Source: Thermophilibacter mediterraneus (GTDB lineage Bacteria; Actinomycetota; Coriobacteriia; Coriobacteriales; Atopobiaceae). Taken from it: a stretch of DNA of 64,000 bases. Under the pieces are notes generated by a model that was not told where the DNA came from, made no database searches, and saw only the letters and a program-made list of their open reading frames with translations. Location of the stretch: assembly GCF_900119385.1 (NCBI RefSeq), contig NZ_FPKO01000009.1, positions 1,139,405-1,203,404 on the forward strand, written 5' to 3'. The number at the start of each line of letters is the position of its first letter. Within the stretch, counting starts at the first letter, position 1. The position numbers were made by a program, and so were the translations under genes. Positions 34,172-41,870 of this stretch are shown in pieces.

Positions 34172-35362
34172 GTGGAGTTCTTTGCCGACCCAGCGTTTTT
34201 CGTGCTTCTCGCCGTCGTGGTGGCGGTGGCGGCCGTGCTCGGCCTGACGGGGCACTCGCTCCAGCGCTGGGGCCTCGTGACGTCGGTCGTGTTTCTTGCC
34301 TGCCTGCTGGGCTCTGGGCCTCAGACCGTGGCGCTCATTACGTTTCTCTCCGTCGCGCGCGTGGGCGTGGTGTGCCTGGCGGGCCGCCCGCACGACCAGC
34401 GGCTCTTCTATGTCGTCTGCGGTGGCACGCTGCTGCCGCTCGTGGTCTACAAGCTCACCGCGAGCAGCGTCTCGCTCTGGGGCTTCGCGGGCATCTCGTA
34501 CGTCACCTTCAAGGCGCTCCAGGTGGTCTTTGAGGTACACGACGGGCTCATCGGCCGCGACGAGCTGGGCCTTCTCGACTACCTGAGCTTCCTGCTCTTC
34601 TTCCCGCAGTTCACCTCGGGCCCCATCGACCGCAGCCGCCGCTTCCTCGCCGACGCGCACCGCGTGCCCCCGCGCGACGAGTACGCCGGGATGCTCGCCC
34701 GTGGCATCCTGCTGCTGCTCGCCGGCATGGGCTACAAGCTGGTGCTGGCCCAGCTCGCGCAGCGCTGGTGGGTGCTCGAGCCCTGGGGTGACGGGCCCCT
34801 CCTCGCGGAGCTGGCCAACCAGGTGCGCATCACCTACCTGTACGCCGCCTACCTCTTCTTCGACTTTGCCGGCTACAGCCTCATGGCCATGGGCGCGAGC
34901 TACTGCCTGGGCATCCGCTGCCCGCGCAACTTCCGCGCGCCGTTTCTGGCGTCCGACGTCATCGACTTCTGGAACCGCTGGCACATCACGCTCTCCACGT
35001 GGTTCAGGGACTTCGTGTTCATGCGGCTCACCCGCACGCTCATGCTGAGCGGGCGCCGGCGCGGCTGGCGCTGGGTGCGCGACCGCGTGCGCGTGGCGCA
35101 GGTGGGCTTTGTGGCCGACATGCTCGCCATGGGCTGCTGGCACGGGCTCACGGCGGACTACCTCGGCTACGGCCTCTACCACGGGGTCCTTCTCGCCGCC
35201 AACGAGTGGCTGCAGAAGCGCTCCGGGTTCTACCGCGCGCACCGGCGCGACCGCTGGATGCGCGCCCTCATGTGGTTCGTGACGCTCCAGCTGGTCATGC
35301 TGGGCTTTGCGATCTTTTCCGGTCAGGTTTCCTATCTCGTGAAGGGAGCTCTCAATGGGTGA
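34172..35362 (+). CDS. dltB: MBOAT-family D-alanyl transfer protein
   Basis: The 396-residue polytopic membrane protein starts at GTG 34172, seven bases after dltA. MBOAT features are present: QFTSGPIDRSRRF, DVIDFWNRWHITLSTWFRDFVF, and the catalytic His in MGCWHGLTADYLGYGLYHG. DltB passes D-alanine from the carrier in the cytoplasm across the membrane toward teichoic acid. Its 3-prime end overlaps dltC by 8 bases. Confidence 0.93.
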   Translation: MEFFADPAFFVLLAVVVAVAAVLGLTGHSLQRWGLVTSVVFLACLLGSGPQTVALITFLSVARVGVVCLAGRPHDQRLFYVVCGGTLLPLVVYKLTASSVSLWGFAGISYVTFKALQVVFEVHDGLIGRDELGLLDYLSFLLFFPQFTSGPIDRSRRFLADAHRVPPRDEYAGMLARGILLLLAGMGYKLVLAQLAQRWWVLEPWGDGPLLAELANQVRITYLYAAYLFFDFAGYSLMAMGASYCLGIRCPRNFRAPFLASDVIDFWNRWHITLSTWFRDFVFMRLTRTLMLSGRRRGWRWVRDRVRVAQVGFVADMLAMGCWHGLTADYLGYGLYHGVLLAANEWLQKRSGFYRAHRRDRWMRALMWFVTLQLVMLGFAIFSGQVSYLVKGALNG

Positions 35363-35606
35363 CGCGACTGAGTCGGTGAGGGAGCGGACGCTGTCTCTGC
35401 TCGAGGAGGTGTGCGGGGACCCCGCGGTGCGCGACCACCTCGACGACGACCTCTTCGAGCTGGGGCTGCTCGACTCGATGGGGGCCATCGAGCTGCTCGT
35501 GGGGATCGAGGACGAGTTTGGGGTGTCCATCGCCCCCACGGAGGTCCCCCGCTCGGAGATGAACACGCCCAACAAGATCGTGGCCCAGGTCGAGGGGCGC
35601 GCGTGA
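35355..35606 (+). CDS. dltC: D-alanyl carrier protein
   Basis: The 83-residue acidic, helical protein has the phosphopantetheine attachment Ser (S41) in LLDSMGAIELLVGIEDEFGV, close to the family's usual length of about 80. It carries D-alanine from DltA to DltB. AAGGGAGCTC within the end of dltB serves as ribosome-binding site. Its TGA (35604-35606) is overlapped by GTG 35603, which together with ATG 35609 would be the natural start region for dltD. Confidence 0.93.
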   Translation: MGDATESVRERTLSLLEEVCGDPAVRDHLDDDLFELGLLDSMGAIELLVGIEDEFGVSIAPTEVPRSEMNTPNKIVAQVEGRA

Positions 35607-35614
35607 GCATGGCT

Positions 35615-35696
35615 CGCGACAAGAGGTCGGGGCGCCGGGCGGGCCCGGGGGCAGGGCGCCGAACGGGCCCGCCCGGCGCTCCGACCTCTTGTCGCG
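35615..35696. repeat. Palindrome with 32-bp arms in the 5-prime end of dltD, with tandem repeats
   Basis: The arms 35615-35646 and 35665-35696 (starting CGCGACAAGAGGTCGG) pair with one mismatch over an 18-base loop. To the right, the unit GGCAGGGCGCCGAAC recurs at about 35650, 35700 and 35725. Comparing the two CGAACGGGCCCG copies (35660 and 35734) shows 74 extra bases, not a multiple of three, between the ATG at 35609 and the rest of dltD. Confidence 0.85.
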
Positions 35697-35748
35697 GGGG
35701 GCAGGGCGCCGAACCGGCCCGGGGGCAGGGCGCCGAACGGGCCCGGGG

Positions 35749-36957
35749 GTGCGCCTGCTCCTGGGCGTGGTGGCGGGGCTCGTGGCGGCGGCCGTCGGGC
35801 TCTGCGCGCTGGACGCGGCCCTGCCGGGCAACGGGCCCGCCGACCCCACCAAGCTCTACGACTACGTCTATGCGGACGGCAAGTCAGAGAACGTCGACTT
35901 CGTCCTCGCCAACCGGTCCCCCGACTCCGTCCTGTGCTTCGGGTCCTCGGAGTTCTACATCTCCAAGGACAAGGTGAGCATGTGCCCGCAGGCGGTCCTC
36001 GGCGAGAACGTGACCGGCCTGGACATGACCTTCATCGGGCAGGGCTACGACCAGAGCCTCTGGCAGGCCATCGCGGCAGGGGCATACGGCGGGCGCGTGA
36101 GCGGGGAGAAGGTCATGCTCATCGTCTCGCCCCAGTGGTTCTTTAAGGGCAACGGGGACCAGGACAAGTTCGAGAGCAAGTTCTCCTACTCGCTCTACCG
36201 GGCCTTCGCGCAGAACCCGGGCATCTCCCAGGAGACGAAGGACTACGTGCGCCGGCGCTGCGAGGAGCTGGGCGTGGATGCGGGACAGCTCGACGCCGCG
36301 TCCGCCGCCACGCCGCTCGACGCCGTCAACGACTGGCTCTTCTCGCTCGCCGACGGCTGGCGCCTGCGCTCGCAGGTGCCCAACATCGTGAGCCTCGCCC
36401 CCTCCAAGAGTCCTGCGCGGACGGCGGGGGAGCCCACCGGGGAGCCGGACTGGGACGCCCTGCTCGCCGAGGCGCGCTCGGAGGGCGCCGCCGCCAGCAC
36501 CACCAACGACTACGGCGTCTACGACGACTACTGGGAGCGCAACCACCAGTACATGCCGGAGCTCTTCGAGAACTTCCACGAGGCGGATGATGAGTACGCT
36601 GACCTCGCCTGCTTCCTCAAGGTGTGCGACGAGCTCGGCCTGGACCCGCTCGTCTGCATCCTGCCGGTCCACGGGCCCTGGTACGACCTGGCGGACGTCT
36701 CTGCCGAGGAGCGGGCCGCCTACTACGCGCGCGTCCGCTCGATCTGCGACCAGGCGGGAGCCGCCTACGCCGACTTCTCGAGCTGCGAGTACGAGAAGTA
36801 CTTCCTGTGCGACACGGTGCATCCCGGCTGGGTGGGCTGGGTGCGCATCGAGCGCGCGCTCACGGACTTCGTGGACGGGCGGGACGACGACTTCCTGGGG
36901 GGCGCCGGCTTTGGGGACGCCCCGGGACTCGCGGGCGCCTCGGGGGGCGATGCGTGA
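35749..36957 (+). CDS. dltD: D-alanyl-lipoteichoic acid biosynthesis protein DltD (5-prime end disturbed)
   Basis: The body of DltD is intact: an N-terminal membrane anchor (RLLLGVVAGLVAAAVGL), the catalytic Ser in CFGSSEFYI, the IVSPQWF strand, and the Asp/His pair near DTVHPGWVG. DltD completes D-alanine transfer outside the membrane. The start is uncertain. The expected ATG 35609 begins MARDKRSGRRAGPG but is out of frame with the body; in-frame choices are TTG 35689 and GTG 35749, both without a good ribosome-binding site. I give GTG 35749, which keeps the anchor. The stop overlaps the dltX start (TGATG). Confidence 0.75.
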   Translation: MRLLLGVVAGLVAAAVGLCALDAALPGNGPADPTKLYDYVYADGKSENVDFVLANRSPDSVLCFGSSEFYISKDKVSMCPQAVLGENVTGLDMTFIGQGYDQSLWQAIAAGAYGGRVSGEKVMLIVSPQWFFKGNGDQDKFESKFSYSLYRAFAQNPGISQETKDYVRRRCEELGVDAGQLDAASAATPLDAVNDWLFSLADGWRLRSQVPNIVSLAPSKSPARTAGEPTGEPDWDALLAEARSEGAAASTTNDYGVYDDYWERNHQYMPELFENFHEADDEYADLACFLKVCDELGLDPLVCILPVHGPWYDLADVSAEERAAYYARVRSICDQAGAAYADFSSCEYEKYFLCDTVHPGWVGWVRIERALTDFVDGRDDDFLGGAGFGDAPGLAGASGGDA

Positions 36958-37124
36958 TGACGGAGGGGCAGAACACGGCTGGCGAGAAGAACCTGGCGCG
37001 CCTGGCTCGCTGGGCGCCGGTCGGCGCGTTTCTCGCCGTGGTGGCGCTCGTGGCGCTGCTCACGTGGTTCGAGGTCTTCTCCGGCCTCGCGGGTCCGGTG
37101 CAGTTCATCTATGACAGCTTCTAG
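36957..37124 (+). CDS. dltX: DltX small membrane protein of the dlt operon
   Basis: This 55-residue reading frame begins at ATG 36957, overlapping the dltD stop. It has one membrane segment (about residues 21-37, VGAFLAVVALVALLTWF) and the C-terminal motif PVQFIYDSF, which is the FIYxxF ending that marks DltX. In Firmicutes dltX usually stands before dltA; here it closes the operon. DltX is needed for D-alanylation and its C-terminus is thought to receive or hand over D-alanine outside. It overlaps the next gene by 14 bases. Confidence 0.85.
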   Translation: MTEGQNTAGEKNLARLARWAPVGAFLAVVALVALLTWFEVFSGLAGPVQFIYDSF

Positions 37125-38631
37125 GTCAGGGCGGCGCGGGCTTTGCGGGGCGCCGCGCGCGGCGGCGCTGGTGGCGTCCGTCGTGCTCGCGCTCCTCTCG
37201 CCCTGCACCGCCCGAGCGGACGAGGCGCTCCTTCCCTCCCCGGATGACATCGGCGACCCTGGTCTCTCCGAGCAGGAGGTCGCGCGGATCGAGGAGCCCG
37301 AGCTCGACCCCACGGCCTCGGGGGCATTGGCCCCCGGCCTGGAGCCGGACGGCGCGGAGCTCGCGGGTCTTCTGGACGACTATCTCGACGAGGCCTTCCC
37401 CGCGTGTGGCATGCCGGGGGCGGCCGTGGCGGTGGTGGACGCCGACGGCGTGCGCTACCTGCGCTGCCTGGGTGACGTGACGGACGCCGACCAGACGTTT
37501 CTCGTGGGGTCGCTCTCAAAGTCAATGACGGCGGTCGCCGTGATGCAGCTCGTGGACGCGGGGCTCGTCTCCCTGGACGACCCCGCCGGTGCCTACGCAC
37601 CCGAGCTCGGTGTCCCGGGTTCGGTGACGGTTCGCGACCTTCTCAACCAGACGAGCGGGTTTGGGTACTACGAGTCGCTCGCCGAGGCATCCGTGGGGGA
37701 GAGCGCCGGGACCTTCTCCTACGCCAACGCGAACTACGACCTGCTCGGGCAGATCGTCGAGGATGTGAGCGGGCAGAGCTTTGGCGCCTATCTGAGAGGG
37801 CACGTGTTCGGACCGCTGGGCATGGATGACGCCTCCGCCGGGTCGGGCGCGGACAGTGCGTCCTGGGCGCCGGGGCACCGCTCGTGGTTCGGGGCGTGGG
37901 TCGCGGACGGCTTCGAGCACGAGGAGGGGCCTGACGCCTGGGGCGGGCCCTCTTCGGGCTACGTGCGCGCGAGCATCGATGACATGGCCTCGTACCTGCG
38001 CATGTACCTCAACAGCGGCGAGGGGGTCCTCTCGCCTGACGCGCTGCACCAGATGGTCTTCTCGCGCGTGCCCGACCCCGCGGGGGACACCTACTACGGG
38101 ATGGGGTGGACCACGTTCGCCTGGGACGACGGCGAGCTCGTGATGTCTCATGATGGTCAGGTGGAGAACTACGTGGCCCGCATGTGCGTCATCCCGGGGC
38201 GCTCGCTCGGGGTGGTGGTGCTGGCGGACGGGAACGACGAGTTTGGTGGCAACGAGTCGTTCTTCTCGCTTGCCGACGGGGTGACCTCGATTGCGGTGGG
38301 CGGTGTGGCGGACGTCCCCGACGTCTCGGCGCGCCTGGCGGAGCATGCACTCTACAACTTTGTCTACCTGGCGTGCGTGTGCGCCGCGGCGGTGCCTCTG
38401 GCCTGTGCGCTGCGGGGGCGGCGCAGCCTGGGGGCGGCGTGGGAGGTGGCGCTCCACGTGGCTCTGCCGGTCTCGCTGCTCCTTCTGCCGCGGATGGAGC
38501 TGGGCATGCGCCTGCGCGACTTCTGTGACTTCTACCCCGACCAGGCGCTCGTTCTTCTCGCCTGCTGCGTGCTGCTGCTGGCGGGGGGCGTCGCGCGTGC
38601 GGCCGCTGCTCGCCTCTCTCGCCCGCGCTAG
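37111..38631 (+). CDS. Membrane-bound beta-lactamase-family serine hydrolase (possible D-alanine esterase)
   Basis: The 506-residue protein has a signal peptide, a class C beta-lactamase/PBP-like domain with nucleophile motif SLSK (S134-K137), the Tyr motif YAN (Y204), and SHDGQVENY near the third motif, then two to three membrane segments at the C-terminus (LYNFVYLACVCAAAVPLACAL, LALLPRMELGM region, ALVLLACCVLLLAGG). It is translationally tied to dltX by a 14-base overlap. In Lactiplantibacillus plantarum the related DltE of the dlt operon removes D-alanine from lipoteichoic acid; this location suggests the same task, but a peptidase role cannot be excluded. Confidence 0.75.
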   Translation: MTASRSGRRGLCGAPRAAALVASVVLALLSPCTARADEALLPSPDDIGDPGLSEQEVARIEEPELDPTASGALAPGLEPDGAELAGLLDDYLDEAFPACGMPGAAVAVVDADGVRYLRCLGDVTDADQTFLVGSLSKSMTAVAVMQLVDAGLVSLDDPAGAYAPELGVPGSVTVRDLLNQTSGFGYYESLAEASVGESAGTFSYANANYDLLGQIVEDVSGQSFGAYLRGHVFGPLGMDDASAGSGADSASWAPGHRSWFGAWVADGFEHEEGPDAWGGPSSGYVRASIDDMASYLRMYLNSGEGVLSPDALHQMVFSRVPDPAGDTYYGMGWTTFAWDDGELVMSHDGQVENYVARMCVIPGRSLGVVVLADGNDEFGGNESFFSLADGVTSIAVGGVADVPDVSARLAEHALYNFVYLACVCAAAVPLACALRGRRSLGAAWEVALHVALPVSLLLLPRMELGMRLRDFCDFYPDQALVLLACCVLLLAGGVARAAAARLSRPR

Positions 38632-39068
38632 ATGGGCTTGGCGTTGCAGGGGCCGGCGTCATCGGGTCGCACGAGGTCGGCGAGGGTCTTGGAGTCGAGG
38701 TAGGACGACGTCACGCGCCCGAGGTCGCGCCAGACGTCCACGGTGGTGCAGCTCTCGCGCTGCGGGCAGAGCTCCTCGTTGGTGCAGTCGAGGCAGCTCA
38801 CGGGTGCGAGCGATCCCTCCGCGGCGCGCAGGAGCTCGCCGAGGGTGTAGTCGCCGGGGGAGCGCGTGAGGCGGTAGCCGCCGCCCTTCCCGCGCTGGCT
38901 CTGCACGTAGCCCGCCTTGTGCATGAGGGAGATGACCTGCTCGAGGTACTTGCGCGAGATGCCCTGGCGCCGCGCGACGTCGCCGAGCGAGACCCAGCCG
39001 TCGTGGCTCGCCAGGTCCGCCATCGCGCGCAGCGCGTACATGCCCTTCGTTGAGAACATTCCGGCCAT
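38628..39068 (-). CDS. Rrf2-family iron-sulfur responsive regulator
   Basis: The 146-residue protein starts at ATG 39068, eight bases after GAGGAGGTG; longer frames would translate a palindrome. It has the Rrf2 winged helix (STKGMYALRAMADLA, VSLGDVARRQGISRKYLEQVISLMHKAGYVQSQRGKGGGYRL) and a cysteine set CLDCTNEELCPQRESC that could hold a cluster as in IscR or SufR. It is the last gene of the suf operon and probably senses cluster supply and adjusts suf expression. Its 3-prime end overlaps the hydrolase gene by 4 bases, tail to tail. Confidence 0.88.
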   Translation of the reverse strand: MAGMFSTKGMYALRAMADLASHDGWVSLGDVARRQGISRKYLEQVISLMHKAGYVQSQRGKGGGYRLTRSPGDYTLGELLRAAEGSLAPVSCLDCTNEELCPQRESCTTVDVWRDLGRVTSSYLDSKTLADLVRPDDAGPCNAKPI

Positions 39069-39082
39069 CACGTCACCTCCTC

Positions 39083-39109
39083 GTGCAAAGGGGACAGGCA
39101 CTTTTGCAC
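39083..39109 (+). repeat. REP-like 27-bp palindrome between sufU and the Rrf2 gene
   Basis: GTGCAAAGG and CTTTTGCAC arms with centre GGACAGGCA. It lies just upstream of the Rrf2 ribosome-binding site in the minus-strand transcript, where a hairpin could lower expression of the regulator relative to sufU. Confidence 0.85.
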
Positions 39110-39119
39110 GCCGAGCGTG

Positions 39120-39554
39120 TCACTGTCGTACCTCGAGCATTTCGTCGAGCGTGCGCCAGGCGAGCTCGGCGCACTTCACGCGCGCTGGCATGTGCGCGAT
39201 GTCGCGCAGCAGCACGCCGTCCTCGAGCGCGTCGAGCGTGGCCTCGTCGGTCTCCTCGCCGCGCACCATGCGCATGAAGAGGGCGCAGAGCTCGCGCGCC
39301 TCCTCGGGCGTCTTGCCGATCATGAGGTCGCTCATGATGTCGGCGCTCGCCTGGGAGATGGCGCAGCCGTGTCCGGTGAACGCCGCCTCCTCGATGGTGC
39401 CGTCGTCGGCAAAGCGCACGGAGAACGTGAGCTCGTCGCCGCAGGAGGGGTTGACGCCCTCGTGGCTGCAGTCGGCGTCCTCCAGCTGGTACTTGTAGTC
39501 GGGGTGCGAGACGTGGTCCATGAAGGCCGCGTTGTAGAGGTCAGTCACTGCCAT
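39120..39554 (-). CDS. sufU: Iron-sulfur/sulfur-transfer scaffold SufU
   Basis: The 144-residue protein has the three conserved cysteines of SufU in NPSCGDEL, GHGCAISQAS and RVKCAELAW, plus the SufU-typical extra stretch before the last Cys. SufU is a zinc-bound sulfur acceptor of SufS in Gram-positive SUF systems. It overlaps sufS by 14 bases. Codons and length are normal. Confidence 0.93.
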   Translation of the reverse strand: MAVTDLYNAAFMDHVSHPDYKYQLEDADCSHEGVNPSCGDELTFSVRFADDGTIEEAAFTGHGCAISQASADIMSDLMIGKTPEEARELCALFMRMVRGEETDEATLDALEDGVLLRDIAHMPARVKCAELAWRTLDEMLEVRQ

Positions 39555-40779
39555 GGAAGATCCCCCAGACCTGGGTCAGGCCGTCGACCAGGCGGTCGAC
39601 GTCGGACGTGTCGTTGTAGAAGGCGAGGCTCGCGCGGCAGCAGGCGAGGTTCTCCACGCCGAGCCACGCGAGCAGCGGCTGCGCGCAGTGGTGGCCGGCG
39701 CGGATGCACACGCCTGAGGCGTCGAGGATGCTCGCCACGTCGTGCGGGTGAACGCCGCGCACGTTGAAGCTGATGACGCCGTGGTGGCGCGCTGGGTCCG
39801 CGGGGCCGATGAGGTCGACGAAGCCGAGACCCGCCAGGCGCTCCATCGCGTAGGCCACGAGAGCGCCCTCGCGCTCGGCAACGGCGGGAAGGCCCACCGT
39901 CTGCGTGAGGTAGGTGAGCGCGGTGCCGGTGGAGTAGATGCCGGCGGCGTCCTGCGTGCCGGCCTCGAACTTCTCGGGCACGGGAGCCCACGTGGCGTCC
40001 TGCTCGCGCACCGAGTCGATCATCTCACCGCCGGTGAGCATCGGCGGCATCTGCTCCAGGAGCTTGTGGCGTCCCCAGAGCACGCCCACTCCCATGGGAC
40101 CCAGCGCCTTGTGGCCGGAGAACGCGAGGAAGTCCGCGCCCAGCTCCTCCACGTTGACGCGAAGGTGCGGGACGGACTGCGCCGCGTCCACGACCATCAC
40201 GGCGCCCACGGCGTGCGCGGCGTCCGCCAGCTTGCGGACGGGCAGCTCGCAGCCCATGACGTTGGAGACGTGCGCGCAGGCGACGATCTTCGTGCGCGCA
40301 CCGATCTTCTCGGCTATCTCCTCGTCCGTGAGCGTGCCGTCCTTCTGCGGGTAGAGGTAGACGAGGGTGGCGCCGGCCGCCCGGCAGGCCTCCTGCCAGG
40401 GGATGAGGTTGGAGTGGTGCTCCATGATCGTGATGGCCACCTCGTCCCCGGGCCCGAGGACGCAGGGCGAGAAGGACTTGGCCACGAGGTTCAGGGCCTC
40501 GCTCGTGTTGCGGCAGAAGACCACGTCGCGCGCATCGGGGGCTCCGATGAGCTCCGCCACCTGCGCGCGGACCGCGGCGATGGCCTCGGTGGCCGCCACG
40601 GAGAGGCTGTAGAGCCCGCGCAGGGGGTTGGCATTCATGGTCTCGTAGAAGCGGCGCTGGGCGTCGAGCACGCAGGCGGGGCGTTGCGCGGTGGCCGCGC
40701 TGTCGAGAAACGCGATCTCGGGGTGCGCGGCGAGCAGCGGGAAGTCCGCCCGGTACGGGTTCCTCTCGATGTCTACCAT
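39541..40779 (-). CDS. sufS: Cysteine desulfurase SufS
   Basis: The 412-residue pyridoxal-phosphate enzyme shows the internal aldimine Lys in FSGHKALGPMG, the VDAAQSVPH strand and the catalytic Cys in RAGHHCAQPL, as in group II (SufS) desulfurases. It moves sulfur from cysteine to SufU. The start overlaps the end of sufD by 7 bases; GGAGGATCTGGC stands just before it. Confidence 0.95.
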   Translation of the reverse strand: MVDIERNPYRADFPLLAAHPEIAFLDSAATAQRPACVLDAQRRFYETMNANPLRGLYSLSVAATEAIAAVRAQVAELIGAPDARDVVFCRNTSEALNLVAKSFSPCVLGPGDEVAITIMEHHSNLIPWQEACRAAGATLVYLYPQKDGTLTDEEIAEKIGARTKIVACAHVSNVMGCELPVRKLADAAHAVGAVMVVDAAQSVPHLRVNVEELGADFLAFSGHKALGPMGVGVLWGRHKLLEQMPPMLTGGEMIDSVREQDATWAPVPEKFEAGTQDAAGIYSTGTALTYLTQTVGLPAVAEREGALVAYAMERLAGLGFVDLIGPADPARHHGVISFNVRGVHPHDVASILDASGVCIRAGHHCAQPLLAWLGVENLACCRASLAFYNDTSDVDRLVDGLTQVWGIFHGSD

Positions 40780-41870
40780 GCCAGATCCTCCAGGGTGCTC
40801 GCGCCGTGCAAAAGTGCCTGTCCCCTTTGCACGGTTGCGCGGGCCTCGTCGCAGGGAGCGTGCATGAGGGCGTCCTCGTAGACGGCGCGGGCGAAGAGCG
40901 CCTCCGCGTCGGCGCGGGAGAGGCCACGGCTGGCGAGAAACGCCAGCTGCTCGGGGCTCACCGAGCCGATCGTGGCGCCGTGGTTGCCGGCGACGTCGTC
41001 CTCGTCGCAGAGGATCGTGGGCAGGGTCTTGTTGACCACGTCGTCACCCAGTACGAGCACGGTCTCGGCCTCGTTGCCCTGTGCGCCCTTGGCGCCGTGC
41101 ACGAGGTCGATCGTGGTGCGCAGTGACTTTTTGGCCGCGTCCTCGAGCACGCCGTTGTAGGCGAGCTCGGAGCGCGTGCTGCGCCCGCGCTGGCGCACGA
41201 CCTCGTTGATGTCGAGCACCTCCGTGCCGCCCGCGTGGTAGCGGCAGCCGAGGTCCACGCGTGAGCGGTCTCCCGCGAGGTCGCAGGCGAGGCCCAGCGC
41301 GACGGTCCCGCCGCCGAGCAGGTACTGGTGCACGTCCACGCGGGCGTCGCGCCCGCACGTGATGCCCACGCTCTCGAGGTGCTGCTGGCCGGCGTCCGCG
41401 CCCACGTACTCGTAGAGGTGCACGCGCGCGCCGGCCTCGGCGATCACGCGCAGCAGCGACGCGGAGGTTCCGGCCTCGCCGTCCTTCTCGCCCCCTGCCG
41501 CCACGACGATGGTGACCTCGGCGCCCTCACGGACCAGCACGCCGGTGCCGGCCACCTCGTCGGCCCCCAGGGCCACCACGATCGGCTCCTCGCGGCGCGT
41601 GCCGCGCGGGACCTCCACGTAGCGGGCGTCCTTGGCCTGGGACTCGACCCAGTCGGTCACGGCCGGGCCCATGCCGCACTCCACGCCCTCGAAGAGGCGC
41701 GGCAGCGAGAAGTACACGTCGCCCGCACGTCCGCGCGCGGGGACGGTGAGCGTGATGTCGTTGGTGCGCAGGCGGTTCCACGTCTGCGCGGGGGCAACGT
41801 TGACGCGCTCGAGGGTGATCTCGGGAGCGGCGTCGGCGGCCGCGGGTGCCAGGTTCTTCTCGACCATCAT
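40773..41870 (-). CDS. sufD: Fe-S assembly protein SufD, with a palindrome-encoded segment
   Basis: The 365-residue beta-helical protein has the SufBD core ending with the GSVSPEQLAFLASRGLSRADAEALFARA motif. It forms the scaffold with SufB and SufC. Near its C-terminus a complete 27-bp REP-like palindrome (40806-40832) lies in frame and is translated as about VQRGQALLHG, so the normal SufD end has been lengthened or altered. It overlaps sufB by 4 bases and sufS by 7. Confidence 0.92.
   Translation of the reverse strand: MMVEKNLAPAAADAAPEITLERVNVAPAQTWNRLRTNDITLTVPARGRAGDVYFSLPRLFEGVECGMGPAVTDWVESQAKDARYVEVPRGTRREEPIVVALGADEVAGTGVLVREGAEVTIVVAAGGEKDGEAGTSASLLRVIAEAGARVHLYEYVGADAGQQHLESVGITCGRDARVDVHQYLLGGGTVALGLACDLAGDRSRVDLGCRYHAGGTEVLDINEVVRQRGRSTRSELAYNGVLEDAAKKSLRTTIDLVHGAKGAQGNEAETVLVLGDDVVNKTLPTILCDEDDVAGNHGATIGSVSPEQLAFLASRGLSRADAEALFARAVYEDALMHAPCDEARATVQRGQALLHGASTLEDLAW
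40806..40832 (-). repeat. REP-like 27-bp palindrome inside sufD
   Basis: GTGCAAAAG and CTTTGCAC-type arms, reversed relative to the copy at 39083. It adds nine codons in frame at the end of SufD without a stop. Confidence 0.85.
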
